From an uncultured Streptococcus sp. (GTDB taxonomy: Bacteria; Bacillota; Bacilli; Lactobacillales; Streptococcaceae), in contig CAKPVT010000003.1 in assembly GCA_934196125.1 (NCBI GenBank), forward strand, positions 16,625 through 80,624: a DNA stretch of 64,000 nt, in the 5' to 3' direction. A model generated the notes under the pieces. The model saw only the letters and a list, made by a program, of their open reading frames with translations, had not been told where the DNA came from and made no database searches. The position numbers and the translations under genes were made by a program. This document shows positions 34,578 through 43,534 of this stretch, in pieces (position 1 is the first letter of the stretch; every line of letters begins with the position of its first letter).

Positions 34578-35951
34578 CTACGCTTTTTTGACTTTTGTGA
34601 TAAATATGCTAAGAATGAAGCCGACGAGGGCAAAGCTAATCCACCCCATTGAGAATTGTCCGAATGGAACAATTGTTGTGAAGAATTCAACGAGGCTTGT
34701 TGGAATTCTAAATAAGCCAGTCATTGTAGATAATGTTGAAAAGGCATCATAAAGTGCTGGAATGGCGGTGAAACCAATGGTTAAGCGATAAACAATTGGA
34801 CTATTATTGAAGAATTTAGCAAGGAGTACCAAAAGTACAATCACGACTGTAAGTGGATAGAGAAGGTAAAGAACTGGCAATGACCATTTAATCAACTCAG
34901 AAAGACCACCAAAGTAGAAGAATAAGGCAATCAAGGTAAAGATACTTGCCCAAGCAACGTGAGATAGTTTTGGTTGTAGTTTGTGGAAATATTCCGCGCA
35001 GGCTGTGATTAGCCCTGTTGCTGTTGTTAAACAAGCAAGGAAAATCGCTGCCGCAAGAACTGCTCGTCCAATGCTTCCAAGATAGAAATAAGCTGCTTGT
35101 CCCAGAACATTTCCGCCATCGATAGCAGCGCCATTAAATGTAAATTGTCCGTTAGTAAATGTAAATAAGCTTTGTGATGTTGCGCCGATACGAGCCACAA
35201 AAATGTAAATAAGCGCAAGCAATACGGTTGCAATGATACCAGATTTGAAGGTCAAAAGAGCGACTTCTGACTGATTTTTGGCACCGTGTTGTTTACTAGC
35301 ATCGATAACGATAATGGCAAAAGCAAGGGAAGCAAGAGCGTCCATTGTACCATATCCTTGAATGAGCCCCGCAACAAAAGGCACGTCTTTAAAGGCATTA
35401 CTAATATCATTAGCGGCGTTATAAGCAGTACCAATGTTACCAGCTGGTTTGATAAAGGAAGCAATCACCAAGATTGCAAGAATGATAAGAAGGGCAGGTG
35501 TCAAATATTTCCCAATACGGTCAGCAATCTTGCTTGGTTTAATGGCTAAAATGTAAGAAAGACCAAAAAAGAGCAAACCGTAAGCAATTTTTACGCCAAT
35601 GCTATCACCTAAAATTGGTTGGATCCCAATCGAAAATGACGTAGCACCTGTCCTTGGAATCGCAAAGAAAGGTCCAATTGACAAATAGAGGGCAATTGAA
35701 AATAACAAGGCATAATGGCGTGAAACAGGGCGTGCAAAATCCTCGACGTCGCTAGCACCAGAATAAGCAACAGCAACGACTCCAAGCAATGGCAGGGTGA
35801 CGCCTGTCAAGCAGAAGCCAAGAATAGCCAAGGCTAAGTTACTTCCAGAATATATGCCTAAAAAGGCAGGGTAAATAAGGTTACCCGCTCCAAAAAATAG
35901 AGCAAATAACATGAAACCGATAATGACATAAATATTTTTAAATGGTTTCAT
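34578..35951 (-). CDS. brnQ: Branched-chain amino acid transporter BrnQ (LIVCS family)
   Basis: 457 residues from ATG 35951, with TAGGAGG just upstream; a longer frame upstream lacks a site. It starts MKPFKNIYVIIGFMLFALFF with GAGNLIYPAF following, the family hallmark. Twelve hydrophobic segments span the rest. It imports leucine, isoleucine and valine by Na+ or H+ symport, and so feeds the effector pool sensed by CodY. It has its own strong promoter. Confidence 0.93.
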   Translation of the reverse strand: MKPFKNIYVIIGFMLFALFFGAGNLIYPAFLGIYSGSNLALAILGFCLTGVTLPLLGVVAVAYSGASDVEDFARPVSRHYALLFSIALYLSIGPFFAIPRTGATSFSIGIQPILGDSIGVKIAYGLLFFGLSYILAIKPSKIADRIGKYLTPALLIILAILVIASFIKPAGNIGTAYNAANDISNAFKDVPFVAGLIQGYGTMDALASLAFAIIVIDASKQHGAKNQSEVALLTFKSGIIATVLLALIYIFVARIGATSQSLFTFTNGQFTFNGAAIDGGNVLGQAAYFYLGSIGRAVLAAAIFLACLTTATGLITACAEYFHKLQPKLSHVAWASIFTLIALFFYFGGLSELIKWSLPVLYLLYPLTVVIVLLVLLAKFFNNSPIVYRLTIGFTAIPALYDAFSTLSTMTGLFRIPTSLVEFFTTIVPFGQFSMGWISFALVGFILSIFITKVKKA

Positions 35952-36016
35952 ATGTCCTCCTAATAATGAAAAATGCTTACAATTACTTTTTAATTGAGTA
36001 AAATTGTATGACAATT

Positions 36017-36045
36017 ATTATAGCGAACAGAGAAGCTGTCGTCAA
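36017..36045 (-). promoter_or_regulatory. brnQ promoter
   Basis: On the minus strand TTGACG (36045-36040), 17 bases, TATAAT (36022-36017), 66 bases before the brnQ start. Confidence 0.8.
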
Positions 36046-36225
36046 TAGAAGAAAAGTTCAAAAATTATAAATAAATTCTCATAAAAAACTGACAAGCCGT
36101 ATCCTAAAACTATAAAATGCGCTAAAGAATGTCATAAAAAGTATCATAAAAAAATTTAAATTGTGAAAAAATTTGGAAAATAGTTTATTTAAGCGCTTCA
36201 TTTAACAAATCTTGTGAGAGGATGT

Positions 36226-36254
36226 TTGACGAAGTGGTAGTTTTGTATTATTAT
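36226..36254 (+). promoter_or_regulatory. sstT promoter
   Basis: TTGACG (36226-36231), 17 bases, TATTAT (36249-36254), 31 bases before sstT. The 330-base brnQ-sstT gap also contains AAGCGCTTCA (36191-36200), a partial cre-like dyad. Confidence 0.7.
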
Positions 36255-36284
36255 AAAAAAGTTATTACTATATGAGGAGTTACT

Positions 36285-37511
36285 ATGAGACATTTTATTG
36301 GCGTTTGGAATAGAACTAGCCTAATCAAACGCATCATTATCGGAGTTATCCTTGGTTTAATTCTGGGAGTAGCCTTTCCAAAATTATCAGGAATCGGCAT
36401 TTTGGGAGATTTATTTGTAGGTGGCCTTAAAGCTGTTGCACCATTATTGGTTTTTGTTTTGGTTGCCAATGCTTTATCACAACATGAAAAAGGGCAAAAG
36501 ACCAATATGTCAACAGTTGTCGGTCTTTACCTTGTTGGGACATTGGCTGCGGCGTTAGTGGCAGTATTAGTTAACTACATTTTCCCATTGAAATTGACAT
36601 TAGACAATGTAGCAGAATCGGATTTATCAGCACTAGAAGGGGTAGCAGAAGTTTTCAAAGATCTCTTGCTCAAAGTTGTGGATAACCCTGTTAATGCCAT
36701 CGCATCTGCTAACTATATCGGAGTGCTAGCGTGGGCGGTTGTATTTGGGCTTGCAATGCGCAATGCTAGCCAACAAACGAAAGACTTACTACAAACCATG
36801 GCAGAAGTAACGTCGCAGGTTGTGCGTTGGATTATTAATTTAGCGCCATTTGGTATTTTAGGTTTGGTCTTTAACACCATTTCTGATAATGGTATTGGAA
36901 TTCTGGCTAATTATGGTTTCTTGATTGTAACTCTAGTTGGAACAATGCTTTTTGTGGCTCTGGTGGTTAATCCATTAATTGCATTTGTGATGATTCGTCA
37001 AAATCCTTACCCACTTGTTCTTCGTTGCTTAAAAGAATCTGGTTTGACAGCCTTCTTTACGCGTAGTTCAGCGGCAAATATCCCTGTCAATATGAAACTT
37101 TGTGAAGATTTAGGTTTGAATAAAGACACTTATTCGGTATCTATTCCTCTCGGAGCAACAATCAATATGGCTGGCGCAGCGATTACGATTAACGTCCTAA
37201 CACTTGCTGCGGTTAACACCCTTGGAATTAGTGTTGATTTTCCAACAGCTTTCTTATTGAGTGTGATTTCAGCGGTATCTGCTTGTGGTGCTTCTGGTGT
37301 GGCAGGGGGGTCTCTCCTATTGATTCCAGTTGCATGTAGCTTATTTGGCATTTCAAATGATATTGCTATGCAAGTTGTTGGTGTTGGTTTTATTGTTGGT
37401 GTTGTCCAAGATTCTTGTGAAACAGCGCTTAACTCATCAACGGACGTTCTTTTTACAGCGGTAGCTGAAAAATCTGTCTGGGATAAAAACAAAAAAGCAA
37501 ACCATAGCTAA
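36285..37511 (+). CDS. sstT: Serine/threonine:sodium symporter SstT
   Basis: 408 residues, dicarboxylate/amino-acid:cation symporter fold. AFFTRSSAANIPVNMKLCED matches the Ser-rich substrate hairpin of SstT and SIPLGATINMAGAAITINVL the NMxGA-type Na+ motif. It imports serine and threonine. GAGGAG precedes the ATG. Monocistronic, with promoter and terminator. Confidence 0.93.
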   Translation: MRHFIGVWNRTSLIKRIIIGVILGLILGVAFPKLSGIGILGDLFVGGLKAVAPLLVFVLVANALSQHEKGQKTNMSTVVGLYLVGTLAAALVAVLVNYIFPLKLTLDNVAESDLSALEGVAEVFKDLLLKVVDNPVNAIASANYIGVLAWAVVFGLAMRNASQQTKDLLQTMAEVTSQVVRWIINLAPFGILGLVFNTISDNGIGILANYGFLIVTLVGTMLFVALVVNPLIAFVMIRQNPYPLVLRCLKESGLTAFFTRSSAANIPVNMKLCEDLGLNKDTYSVSIPLGATINMAGAAITINVLTLAAVNTLGISVDFPTAFLLSVISAVSACGASGVAGGSLLLIPVACSLFGISNDIAMQVVGVGFIVGVVQDSCETALNSSTDVLFTAVAEKSVWDKNKKANHS

Positions 37512-37517
37512 TCACCG

Positions 37518-37546
37518 TAGCTGGGCAAATTGCTCAGCTATTTTTT
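37518..37546 (+). terminator. sstT terminator
   Basis: TAGCTGGGCAA pairs with TTGCTCAGCTA (one G-U), then TTTTTT. Confidence 0.9.
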
Positions 37547-37607
37547 ATATTAACCCCCTTGCTATAACCTGTATTTATAACTAGTTCAAGAAATAAGTTT
37601 CTTTAAG

Positions 37608-38083
37608 TTGAACCTTATTTATGATAAAATAAAACAACATCAAAAGGGAGACGTATCTTTAGCAAAAGCAGATGGCTCATTTGTTTTAGGTACCGATAAT
37701 TTCAACGGATATATTAAAGGAAATGCGGAGTTACTATCTGCTTCTGGGCATGCTGAATTTGAGTTTGAAAACGATAGATTCGCTATTGGATTAGGTGGTG
37801 AAGCTACTGGTGTTAACGTGTCCTATTCTGCTGGAGTGTCATTTTTAGAATATGATAATGGCGGTGATAAAGGAAATCTCTTCGGAATACAGGGAGGACC
37901 AAAACTTGATGCAGGAGTTAGTGCAAACTTTTCTTTATCTGGGGAGAAAGCATGAACTTTGGACTGGTTGACATCAATGCTGTTAACCTGAAATTAGGGG
38001 GCTCACTGGGTGGGTCTTGGATTCGATTTAGATTTAACATTACCAATTCCAACTTGGAATTTTGGCTGGGGGTTAGCTCATGA
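37608..38083 (+). pseudogene. Gly-rich polymorphic-toxin-like C-terminal fragment
   Basis: The first frame (to 37955) reads GDVSLAKADGSFVLGT, IKGNAELLSASGHAEFEFEN and SYSAGVSFLEYDNGGDKG. The next (from 37952, ATGA overlap) reads NFGLVDINAVNLKLGGSLGG, and after another shift LTLPIPTWNFGWGLAHD. Alternating Gly-rich beta repeats like these occur near the C-termini of large secreted toxins. No start with a ribosome site is seen. I call it a decayed toxin tail with moderate doubt. Confidence 0.45.
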
Positions 38084-38548
38084 TAGACAGTATAAAAAGC
38101 AAATGGTGGTTATTTACTATTTTATCAGGAATTTGTATGTATCTTAATCCTTACTTTGGCTTATTTTCTATTTTTATGATAGTTGTTCTATTTTTTGATA
38201 TTATAATGTTTACAATTATGAAAGGACATTTTTATCTTTTTTCAAAAAAATAGCCGATAAAACAGAACACACAAGAATAATTAAGAAAATATTTGATAAG
38301 GAGATACTTTTTTTAAAAATTGGAAAATTATTTACCACTATTGTTATGATTTTTGTGATTTTAGTAGTAGTCAAACAGAATCTAGATACTCAAAAAATAA
38401 TGGCTCCATATTATATACCAGTTATACAAACAAACTTTTTTTGCAGATTACTTGTATAATTCTATCTGTAATCTTAATAGTATTTTCTTTTATTCTATTT
38501 TGTTTTTATGCAGATTCATATAAACAGAAATTGAATGAATTGGTGTAA
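38080..38548 (+). pseudogene. Membrane protein gene with two homopolymer frameshifts
   Basis: ATG 38080 opens MIDSIKSKWWLFTILSGICM, with two membrane helices, to TAG after an A7 tract at 38244-38250. One frame over the protein continues KIADKTEHTRIIKKIFDKEI and a third helix. A second shift around the T7 tract near 38440 leads to NKLFLQITCIILSVILIVFS and a fourth helix ending QKLNELV. Restored, it would be about 155 residues, possibly an immunity-type membrane protein for the preceding toxin. Confidence 0.6.
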
Positions 38549-38552
38549 TTAA

Positions 38553-38972
38553 ATGAAAAGATCTCTATTATTATTTTTCATATTTACAATTACATTATTA
38601 ATCAATAACAATATAAAATACTATGGATTAATCAGTTTATTCTTGATTCTTCCCTACTTTATTCATACTATAAATCTATCCATACGTAAAAAGTTAGCAG
38701 CTAAAGATAGCTATATAGGACGAGAAGCTAAACGACAATTAGAATTTTTTAGTAGCAAAGTTTATAGAATGCTTATATTAATTCCTACTATCCTTCTCGG
38801 AATAATACTATTCATTATGTATACAGTAGTTGTTTTGAACAACTCATTTGAACTACATAATGTAATATTATTATCAATAAGTGGTATTCTTTTAATAGGG
38901 TTTTTATGGCAGTTTTATTTAGAAATAGAAAAAAATTATGAAAGGATTGGTATTATGGGTTATTTAAAATAG
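38553..38972 (+). CDS. Hypothetical membrane protein
   Basis: 139 residues with an N-terminal helix pair (about 3-20 and 22-42) and another pair (about 72-95 and 105-122). It starts 4 bases after the preceding frame's stop, so it may be a second member of the same membrane family or a paired immunity protein. The last codon overlaps the start of the ecfT remnant, where native sequence resumes. Family not recognised. Confidence 0.55.
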   Translation: MKRSLLLFFIFTITLLINNNIKYYGLISLFLILPYFIHTINLSIRKKLAAKDSYIGREAKRQLEFFSSKVYRMLILIPTILLGIILFIMYTVVVLNNSFELHNVILLSISGILLIGFLWQFYLEIEKNYERIGIMGYLK

Positions 38973-39628
38973 CAGGCATTCGTTGGCAGCAAGTCTCTTT
39001 TGTCGTCAAATTTATTGGCTTTTTTGCTCTTTTAAAAGTGGTCATGGTGTATTTGTTTGCACCGAATTATGGCGAAACAATTTACGGAACCAAGACTATT
39101 TTGCTACAAGGCTATGGGTGATTTTATCTTACCAGTCAAGAATTATTTTACCTGTTTAACCTTGCTTTGAAATATTTTTGCACGGTTCCGCTGGCTGTCT
39201 TATTTCTTATGACAACGCAGCCAAGTCAATTTGCTTCAAGTTTGAATCAAATCGGTGTACCTTATAAGATTGCCTATGCAGTTAGTTTGACGCTACGCTA
39301 CATTCCTGACGTGCAAGAAGAATTTTACATGATTCGAATGTCACAAGAAGCGCGTGGACTGGAACTATCACAAAAAGAAAAACTAATGAAACGTATCAAA
39401 GGAAATCTACAAATTGTCATTCCCTTAATTTTCAGCTCACTTGAGCGAATTGATACGGTGTCAACAGCTATGGAGCTACGTCGTTTTGGAAAAAATAAAA
39501 AACGTACTTGGTACACTTATCAAAAATTTACAACAGGGGATTTGCTAACCATTGTTATTTTACTAGTCATTATTAGTTTGTGGCTTTTCCACCTTAACCA
39601 AGGGCGTTTTTACAATCCTTGGCATTAA
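38969..39628 (+). pseudogene. ECF transporter membrane component (EcfT/CbiQ family), 5'-truncated and frameshifted
   Basis: Homology begins abruptly at GIRWQQVSFVVKFIGFF and stops at 39119 after ILLQGYG; one frame over it resumes FCTVPLAVLFLMTTQPSQFA, then SLNQIGVPYKIAYAVSLTLR and RMSQEARGLELSQKEKL, containing the Ala-Arg-Gly coupling motif. The first roughly 60 residues and any partner ATPase genes are missing. Vitamin or metal uptake through it is lost. Confidence 0.8.
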
Positions 39629-39634
39629 AAAAAG

Positions 39635-39681
39635 CGTATAAACCAGAACAATTAGCTGTTCAACGGTTTATACGTTTTTTT
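39635..39681. terminator. Bidirectional terminator
   Basis: CGTATAAACC (39635-39644) pairs with GGTTTATACG (39665-39674), flanked by A-run and T-run. It serves ecfT and the convergent ktrA. Confidence 0.85.
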
Positions 39682-39682
39682 C

Positions 39683-40354
39683 TTATTTCAAATAACCAAG
39701 ATAATCAAATTTTTCAAATGTATTGTCATTTGCAATGGCAACGACTTCAGTATTGGCTTCAAAAGCTTGGTTGGGATTGATAGGGGTATCAAGACTTGAC
39801 GTTGATTTTTTACGAATACCGATTAAATTAAGATCGTATTTGTGTCGAAGGTCCAGCTGAACTAGACTTTTTCCAACCCAAGAATCAGGAATAGAAAATT
39901 CAATCATAGCAATATTATCCTCGATGTGAATAATATTTTTAATATGGTGTCGAAGCATATTTGAAGCAACTCTTTTTCCAGAGTCGCGCTCTGGTGTGAT
40001 AACTTTAGTCGCCCCAATGCCGTAAAGCACTTCTTCATAAGATGCATTTTTAGCTTTGGCAAGAATAGTTTTTACCCCTAATTTTTTACAATGCATAATG
40101 GCAAGAACTGAAGATTCTAAGGTGTTTCCAGTTGCAATTACGACAACATCACATTGCGCAATGCCGACGGCTTTTAAAAATTCAATATCTGTCATATCAC
40201 CAACCGCTGCCTTAGTTGCCATATCAGCCACATTTTGAACGAGATTTTCATCTCTATCTAAAGCAATGACCTCTTGCTCGAATTTATTTAATTCTTCAAC
40301 AACAGTACGTCCAAAAATTCCTAATCCAAGAACTCCAAAAATCTTTTTTGTCAT
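39683..40354 (-). CDS. ktrA: Potassium uptake regulatory subunit KtrA
   Basis: 223 residues, RCK protein. The Rossmann motif GVLGLGIFGRTVVEELNKFE leads to the acidic ribose-binding IALDRDE; a TrkA-C domain occupies the last 80 residues. It gates KtrB in response to ATP/ADP and, in relatives, cyclic di-AMP. It lies 11 bases downstream of ktrB. Confidence 0.92.
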   Translation of the reverse strand: MTKKIFGVLGLGIFGRTVVEELNKFEQEVIALDRDENLVQNVADMATKAAVGDMTDIEFLKAVGIAQCDVVVIATGNTLESSVLAIMHCKKLGVKTILAKAKNASYEEVLYGIGATKVITPERDSGKRVASNMLRHHIKNIIHIEDNIAMIEFSIPDSWVGKSLVQLDLRHKYDLNLIGIRKKSTSSLDTPINPNQAFEANTEVVAIANDNTFEKFDYLGYLK

Positions 40355-40365
40355 AATAATTTCCT

Positions 40366-41739
40366 CTAACCAACATTAATATTTGTTTGTGCGTAGCAAA
40401 TATCTTTTTCCTTCTTTTGCAAAAGACTAAGTAGGACAGTAATCGGTCCAACACGTCCGATAAACATAAGTGTCATGATGACAAATCGCCCTGCTTGCGA
40501 TAATTTAGGCGTTAAATCCATGGAAACTCCGACCGTAGCAATCGCAGAAATGGCTTCAAACAGCAAAGCTAGCGGGTCATGATTCGGTTCAAATTCCAAA
40601 AGCAACAGATAGCCGATGATTAAAATAGTAAAGAAAAAGATTAACACGGTCAGTGTTTGTTTTATCGCTTTATTGGCAATAACGCGGTGGCGGAAAGTGA
40701 CTTCATTTTGCCCTGCAAGTTCGGATTTGAAAAGCAAGAAGGCAATTGCGACTGTTGTCACCTTAACACCGCCAGCCGTACCACCAGGAGCACCACCGAT
40801 AATCATTTGAATCATATAAAGAACATTCGTTGCTGAATGCGTATCAAGATAAGAAATCGTTGCAAATCCAGCCGTCCTCATGGTTACTGATTGGAAAAAG
40901 CAGACCATGATTTGCTGAAAAATGGTGTATTGCCCAATTGTCTTAGCATTTTTAAATTCGATTAGCCACGTCAATGCTGTTCCAAGCAGTAAAAGAATTC
41001 CCGTTGTGGCAAGCACTAAGCGTGTCTGGTTGCTTAATGAGCGGGAAAATGCAGAAAAGCGATAAGGTTTGTCTTTGATAAAGTGTTTGATAGCTTTTTT
41101 CAAATCCATCCAAACAGCAAACCCGATTCCACCAGATACGATTGCGGCAGCAATTGCCACGTTAACCAAGGGATTCAGAACGAATTGTTTAAGGCTAGCA
41201 TCGCCAAAATTATCAAACCCAGCATTACAAAAAGCAGAGACAGCAAGAAAAATGGCATTAAAAATACCGTGCCACAAGCCAAAACGTGGAATAAAATCAA
41301 AGAGCAATACAATAGCAACCAAGGACTCGATAATAAAAGTAATTTTGTAAGCATTAAAAAGGTAATGCCTAAGGTCATTGTTATTGTCATAGCTAAGTGC
41401 TGATTGTAGCAAACTCTGCTCTGATAAATTCATGCGACGACGTAAAAGGTAGGTACTGATTGCAATTAAAGTAACCAATCCTAGTCCGCCAATTTGTATG
41501 AGACACATTGCAATCACTTGACCGAGTCCATTATAAACACTTGCGACAGGAACGACTGATAATCCCGTCACACAAACCATTGAAACCACATTGAACAAGT
41601 GGTCAAGGTAAGTAGTGCTAGGAGCATCGGCATAGTGAACTATCGGGAGTGAGAGTAACAAACTCCCAATAAAAATGACGATGACAAAACTAAACGTTAA
41701 CCGTCGCGTACTTGTTAAAGATTTAAAAATGCTATTCAA
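40366..41739 (-). CDS. ktrB: Potassium channel-like transporter KtrB
   Basis: 457 residues with the four M1-P-M2 repeats of the TrkH/KtrB family. Pore segments are seen in VVSMVCVTGLSVVPVA, AVSAFCNAGFDNFGD, FQSVTMRTAGFATIS and AISAIATVGVSMDLT. It imports K+ with Na+ dependence and pairs with KtrA. GGAGG precedes the start. It follows rsmG by 69 bases, so one transcript is likely. Confidence 0.93.
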   Translation of the reverse strand: MNSIFKSLTSTRRLTFSFVIVIFIGSLLLSLPIVHYADAPSTTYLDHLFNVVSMVCVTGLSVVPVASVYNGLGQVIAMCLIQIGGLGLVTLIAISTYLLRRRMNLSEQSLLQSALSYDNNNDLRHYLFNAYKITFIIESLVAIVLLFDFIPRFGLWHGIFNAIFLAVSAFCNAGFDNFGDASLKQFVLNPLVNVAIAAAIVSGGIGFAVWMDLKKAIKHFIKDKPYRFSAFSRSLSNQTRLVLATTGILLLLGTALTWLIEFKNAKTIGQYTIFQQIMVCFFQSVTMRTAGFATISYLDTHSATNVLYMIQMIIGGAPGGTAGGVKVTTVAIAFLLFKSELAGQNEVTFRHRVIANKAIKQTLTVLIFFFTILIIGYLLLLEFEPNHDPLALLFEAISAIATVGVSMDLTPKLSQAGRFVIMTLMFIGRVGPITVLLSLLQKKEKDICYAQTNINVG

Positions 41740-41808
41740 AGAGTATTCCTCCTAAACTCCAAAACGGTTTTCAAAGCCTTCTAAAAGAGCCTCACGACTC
41801 ATAATATA

Positions 41809-42522
41809 TTAAAGAGGTTTTTTATTTGGCATCCCAACCTTACGTGGGTATTTATTTGGTGTTTCTTTTTTCTTTTCAAGAATTGTGATTTGGCGACTAT
41901 CGCCATTTGGCAATTCATAATGATAATTGTCTATGAGTTTTGAAAAAAGAATTGTCATGGCATTTTTGGCATTTGCCAATTCTTCTTCGGCAGCAGAAGC
42001 CTTAAGAGCAATTAATTGCCCACCAACTTTTAAAAATGGGATTGTCAATTCGGTCAAGACTTGGAGATGAGCAACAGCTCGTGCTGTTACAATATCATAG
42101 CTTGCGCGGAAATGCTTATCTTGACCAAAATCTTCAGCACGTCCATGGTAAAAATGAACTCCCTCTAAGCCAAGTTCATCTGCCAATAAATTAAGAAAAT
42201 TAATACGCTTATTTAGCGAATCAATGATAGTAACATCAATATCAGGGTATAAAATCTTGATAGGAATACTTGGAAAACCAGCTCCAGCTCCAATATCTAG
42301 CAAACGAATCGCTTGATTTGTTATTTTTCCTTGAAGAACAGGGGCAATAGAATCATAAAAATGTTTCAAATAAACGCCCTCTTCATCTGTAATAGCCGTC
42401 AAATTAATTTTTTGATTCCATTCAACCAAAAGCTCAAAATAACGCTCAAATTGCTTTTTTTGTGTATCTGTCAACTCAAAACCTTGTTGACTAAGTTTTT
42501 TATAAAATTCTTCAGGTGTCAT
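41809..42522 (-). CDS. rsmG: 16S rRNA (guanine-527-N7)-methyltransferase
   Basis: 237 residues from ATG 42522 (MTPEEFYKKLSQQGF); the longer frame has no ribosome site. LLDIGAGAGFPSIPIKILYP is the SAM motif and DIVTARAVAHLQVLTELTIP the family-specific Arg motif. It methylates G527 in 16S rRNA; loss gives low-level streptomycin resistance in other bacteria. Confidence 0.94.
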   Translation of the reverse strand: MTPEEFYKKLSQQGFELTDTQKKQFERYFELLVEWNQKINLTAITDEEGVYLKHFYDSIAPVLQGKITNQAIRLLDIGAGAGFPSIPIKILYPDIDVTIIDSLNKRINFLNLLADELGLEGVHFYHGRAEDFGQDKHFRASYDIVTARAVAHLQVLTELTIPFLKVGGQLIALKASAAEEELANAKNAMTILFSKLIDNYHYELPNGDSRQITILEKKKETPNKYPRKVGMPNKKPL

Positions 42523-42854
42523 GATTATCAGTAAAGAAAGCATTAGTAGCCTGCAAGACACAAACCACCACAACTTTCCTCTAATATCCTTTCAATTCCA
42601 ATATATGTCATCTTATTTTACCATAAAATTCCATCCAATAACATTCTTAGAAATGGTTATAACACCCGAAAAAACTATTTTTCCTCCACCTTCCTATGTA
42701 ATCACTTTAAGAATTGAACGAAAATTGATATAATAAGCCTAGAAAGTATATTTTTATCTATTTATTTTAGTAGTTTATCAAAAGCTTTTGTGTAGCGGTA
42801 GGTTACAAAAAGCAACTGATTTTGGAAGAGTATGTCATACCTAAGGAGGAATTT

Positions 42855-43409
42855 ATGATTTTTGTTATTATTGCTATTATTATTGTTGTTTTAGTGCTTT
42901 GGATTATTGCTGTCTATAATGGTCTTGTAAAAAGTCGTATGCAAACTAAGGAATCTTGGAGTCAAATTGATGTGCAACTCAAACGTCGTAATGACCTCAT
43001 TCCGAATCTGATTGAGACTGTAAAAGGCTACGCAGCTTATGAAGAAAAAACATTTGCTAAGATTACAGAATTACGCAGTCAAGTTGCCCAAGCAGAAACA
43101 CCGGCAGAAGCAATGCACGTGTCAAATGCTCTTACTAAACAACTTTCAAGCTTGATTGCTGTTGCTGAAAATTATCCTGAACTTAAAGCTAATAACAGCT
43201 TTATCAAGTTGCAAGATGAATTGACAAATACAGAAAACAAAATTTCTTATTCACGTCAATTGTTCAATACAACAACAGCAAATTATAATGTTAAATTAGA
43301 AACTTTCCCAAGTAATATCATCGCAGGTGTGTTCGGCTTTAAACCAAGCCAATTCTTGGAAACACCTGAAGATGAAAAAGAAACACCAAAAGTATCATTT
43401 GACTTCTAA
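42855..43409 (+). CDS. lemA: LemA-family protein
   Basis: 184 residues from ATG 42855 with AAGGAGGA just before. One N-terminal membrane helix, then YNGLVKSRMQTKESWSQIDV, QLKRRNDLIPNLIETVKGYA and YSRQLFNTTTANYNVKLETF, all diagnostic. LemA precedes htpX in streptococci and they probably act together at the membrane; the exact role is unknown. TATAAT at 42728-42733 (with TTTAAG 17 bases before) may be its promoter. Confidence 0.92.
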   Translation: MIFVIIAIIIVVLVLWIIAVYNGLVKSRMQTKESWSQIDVQLKRRNDLIPNLIETVKGYAAYEEKTFAKITELRSQVAQAETPAEAMHVSNALTKQLSSLIAVAENYPELKANNSFIKLQDELTNTENKISYSRQLFNTTTANYNVKLETFPSNIIAGVFGFKPSQFLETPEDEKETPKVSFDF

Positions 43410-43465
43410 AAAATGGTGTTTTGAGAAGTTGTTTTAAAGCAACCTTTAGTAAAGAAAGGAATAAA

Positions 43466-43518
43466 ATGGAAGGTCTCTTGAATGGTTGGTGACTTTAACA
43501 ACTCAAAGAGACTTTCTA
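43466..43518 (+). promoter_or_regulatory. Mini-ORF and hairpin in the htpX leader
   Basis: An 8-codon frame, MEGLLNGW (43466-43492), has a good site (AAAGGAATAAA) upstream. It overlaps a hairpin whose arms GGTCTCTTGA (43472-43481) and TCAAAGAGAC (43503-43512) pair. htpX itself has no clear Shine-Dalgarno, so translation may depend on the mini-ORF or the structure. Confidence 0.45.
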
Positions 43519-43534
43519 TTTTCTTAATAAAATC

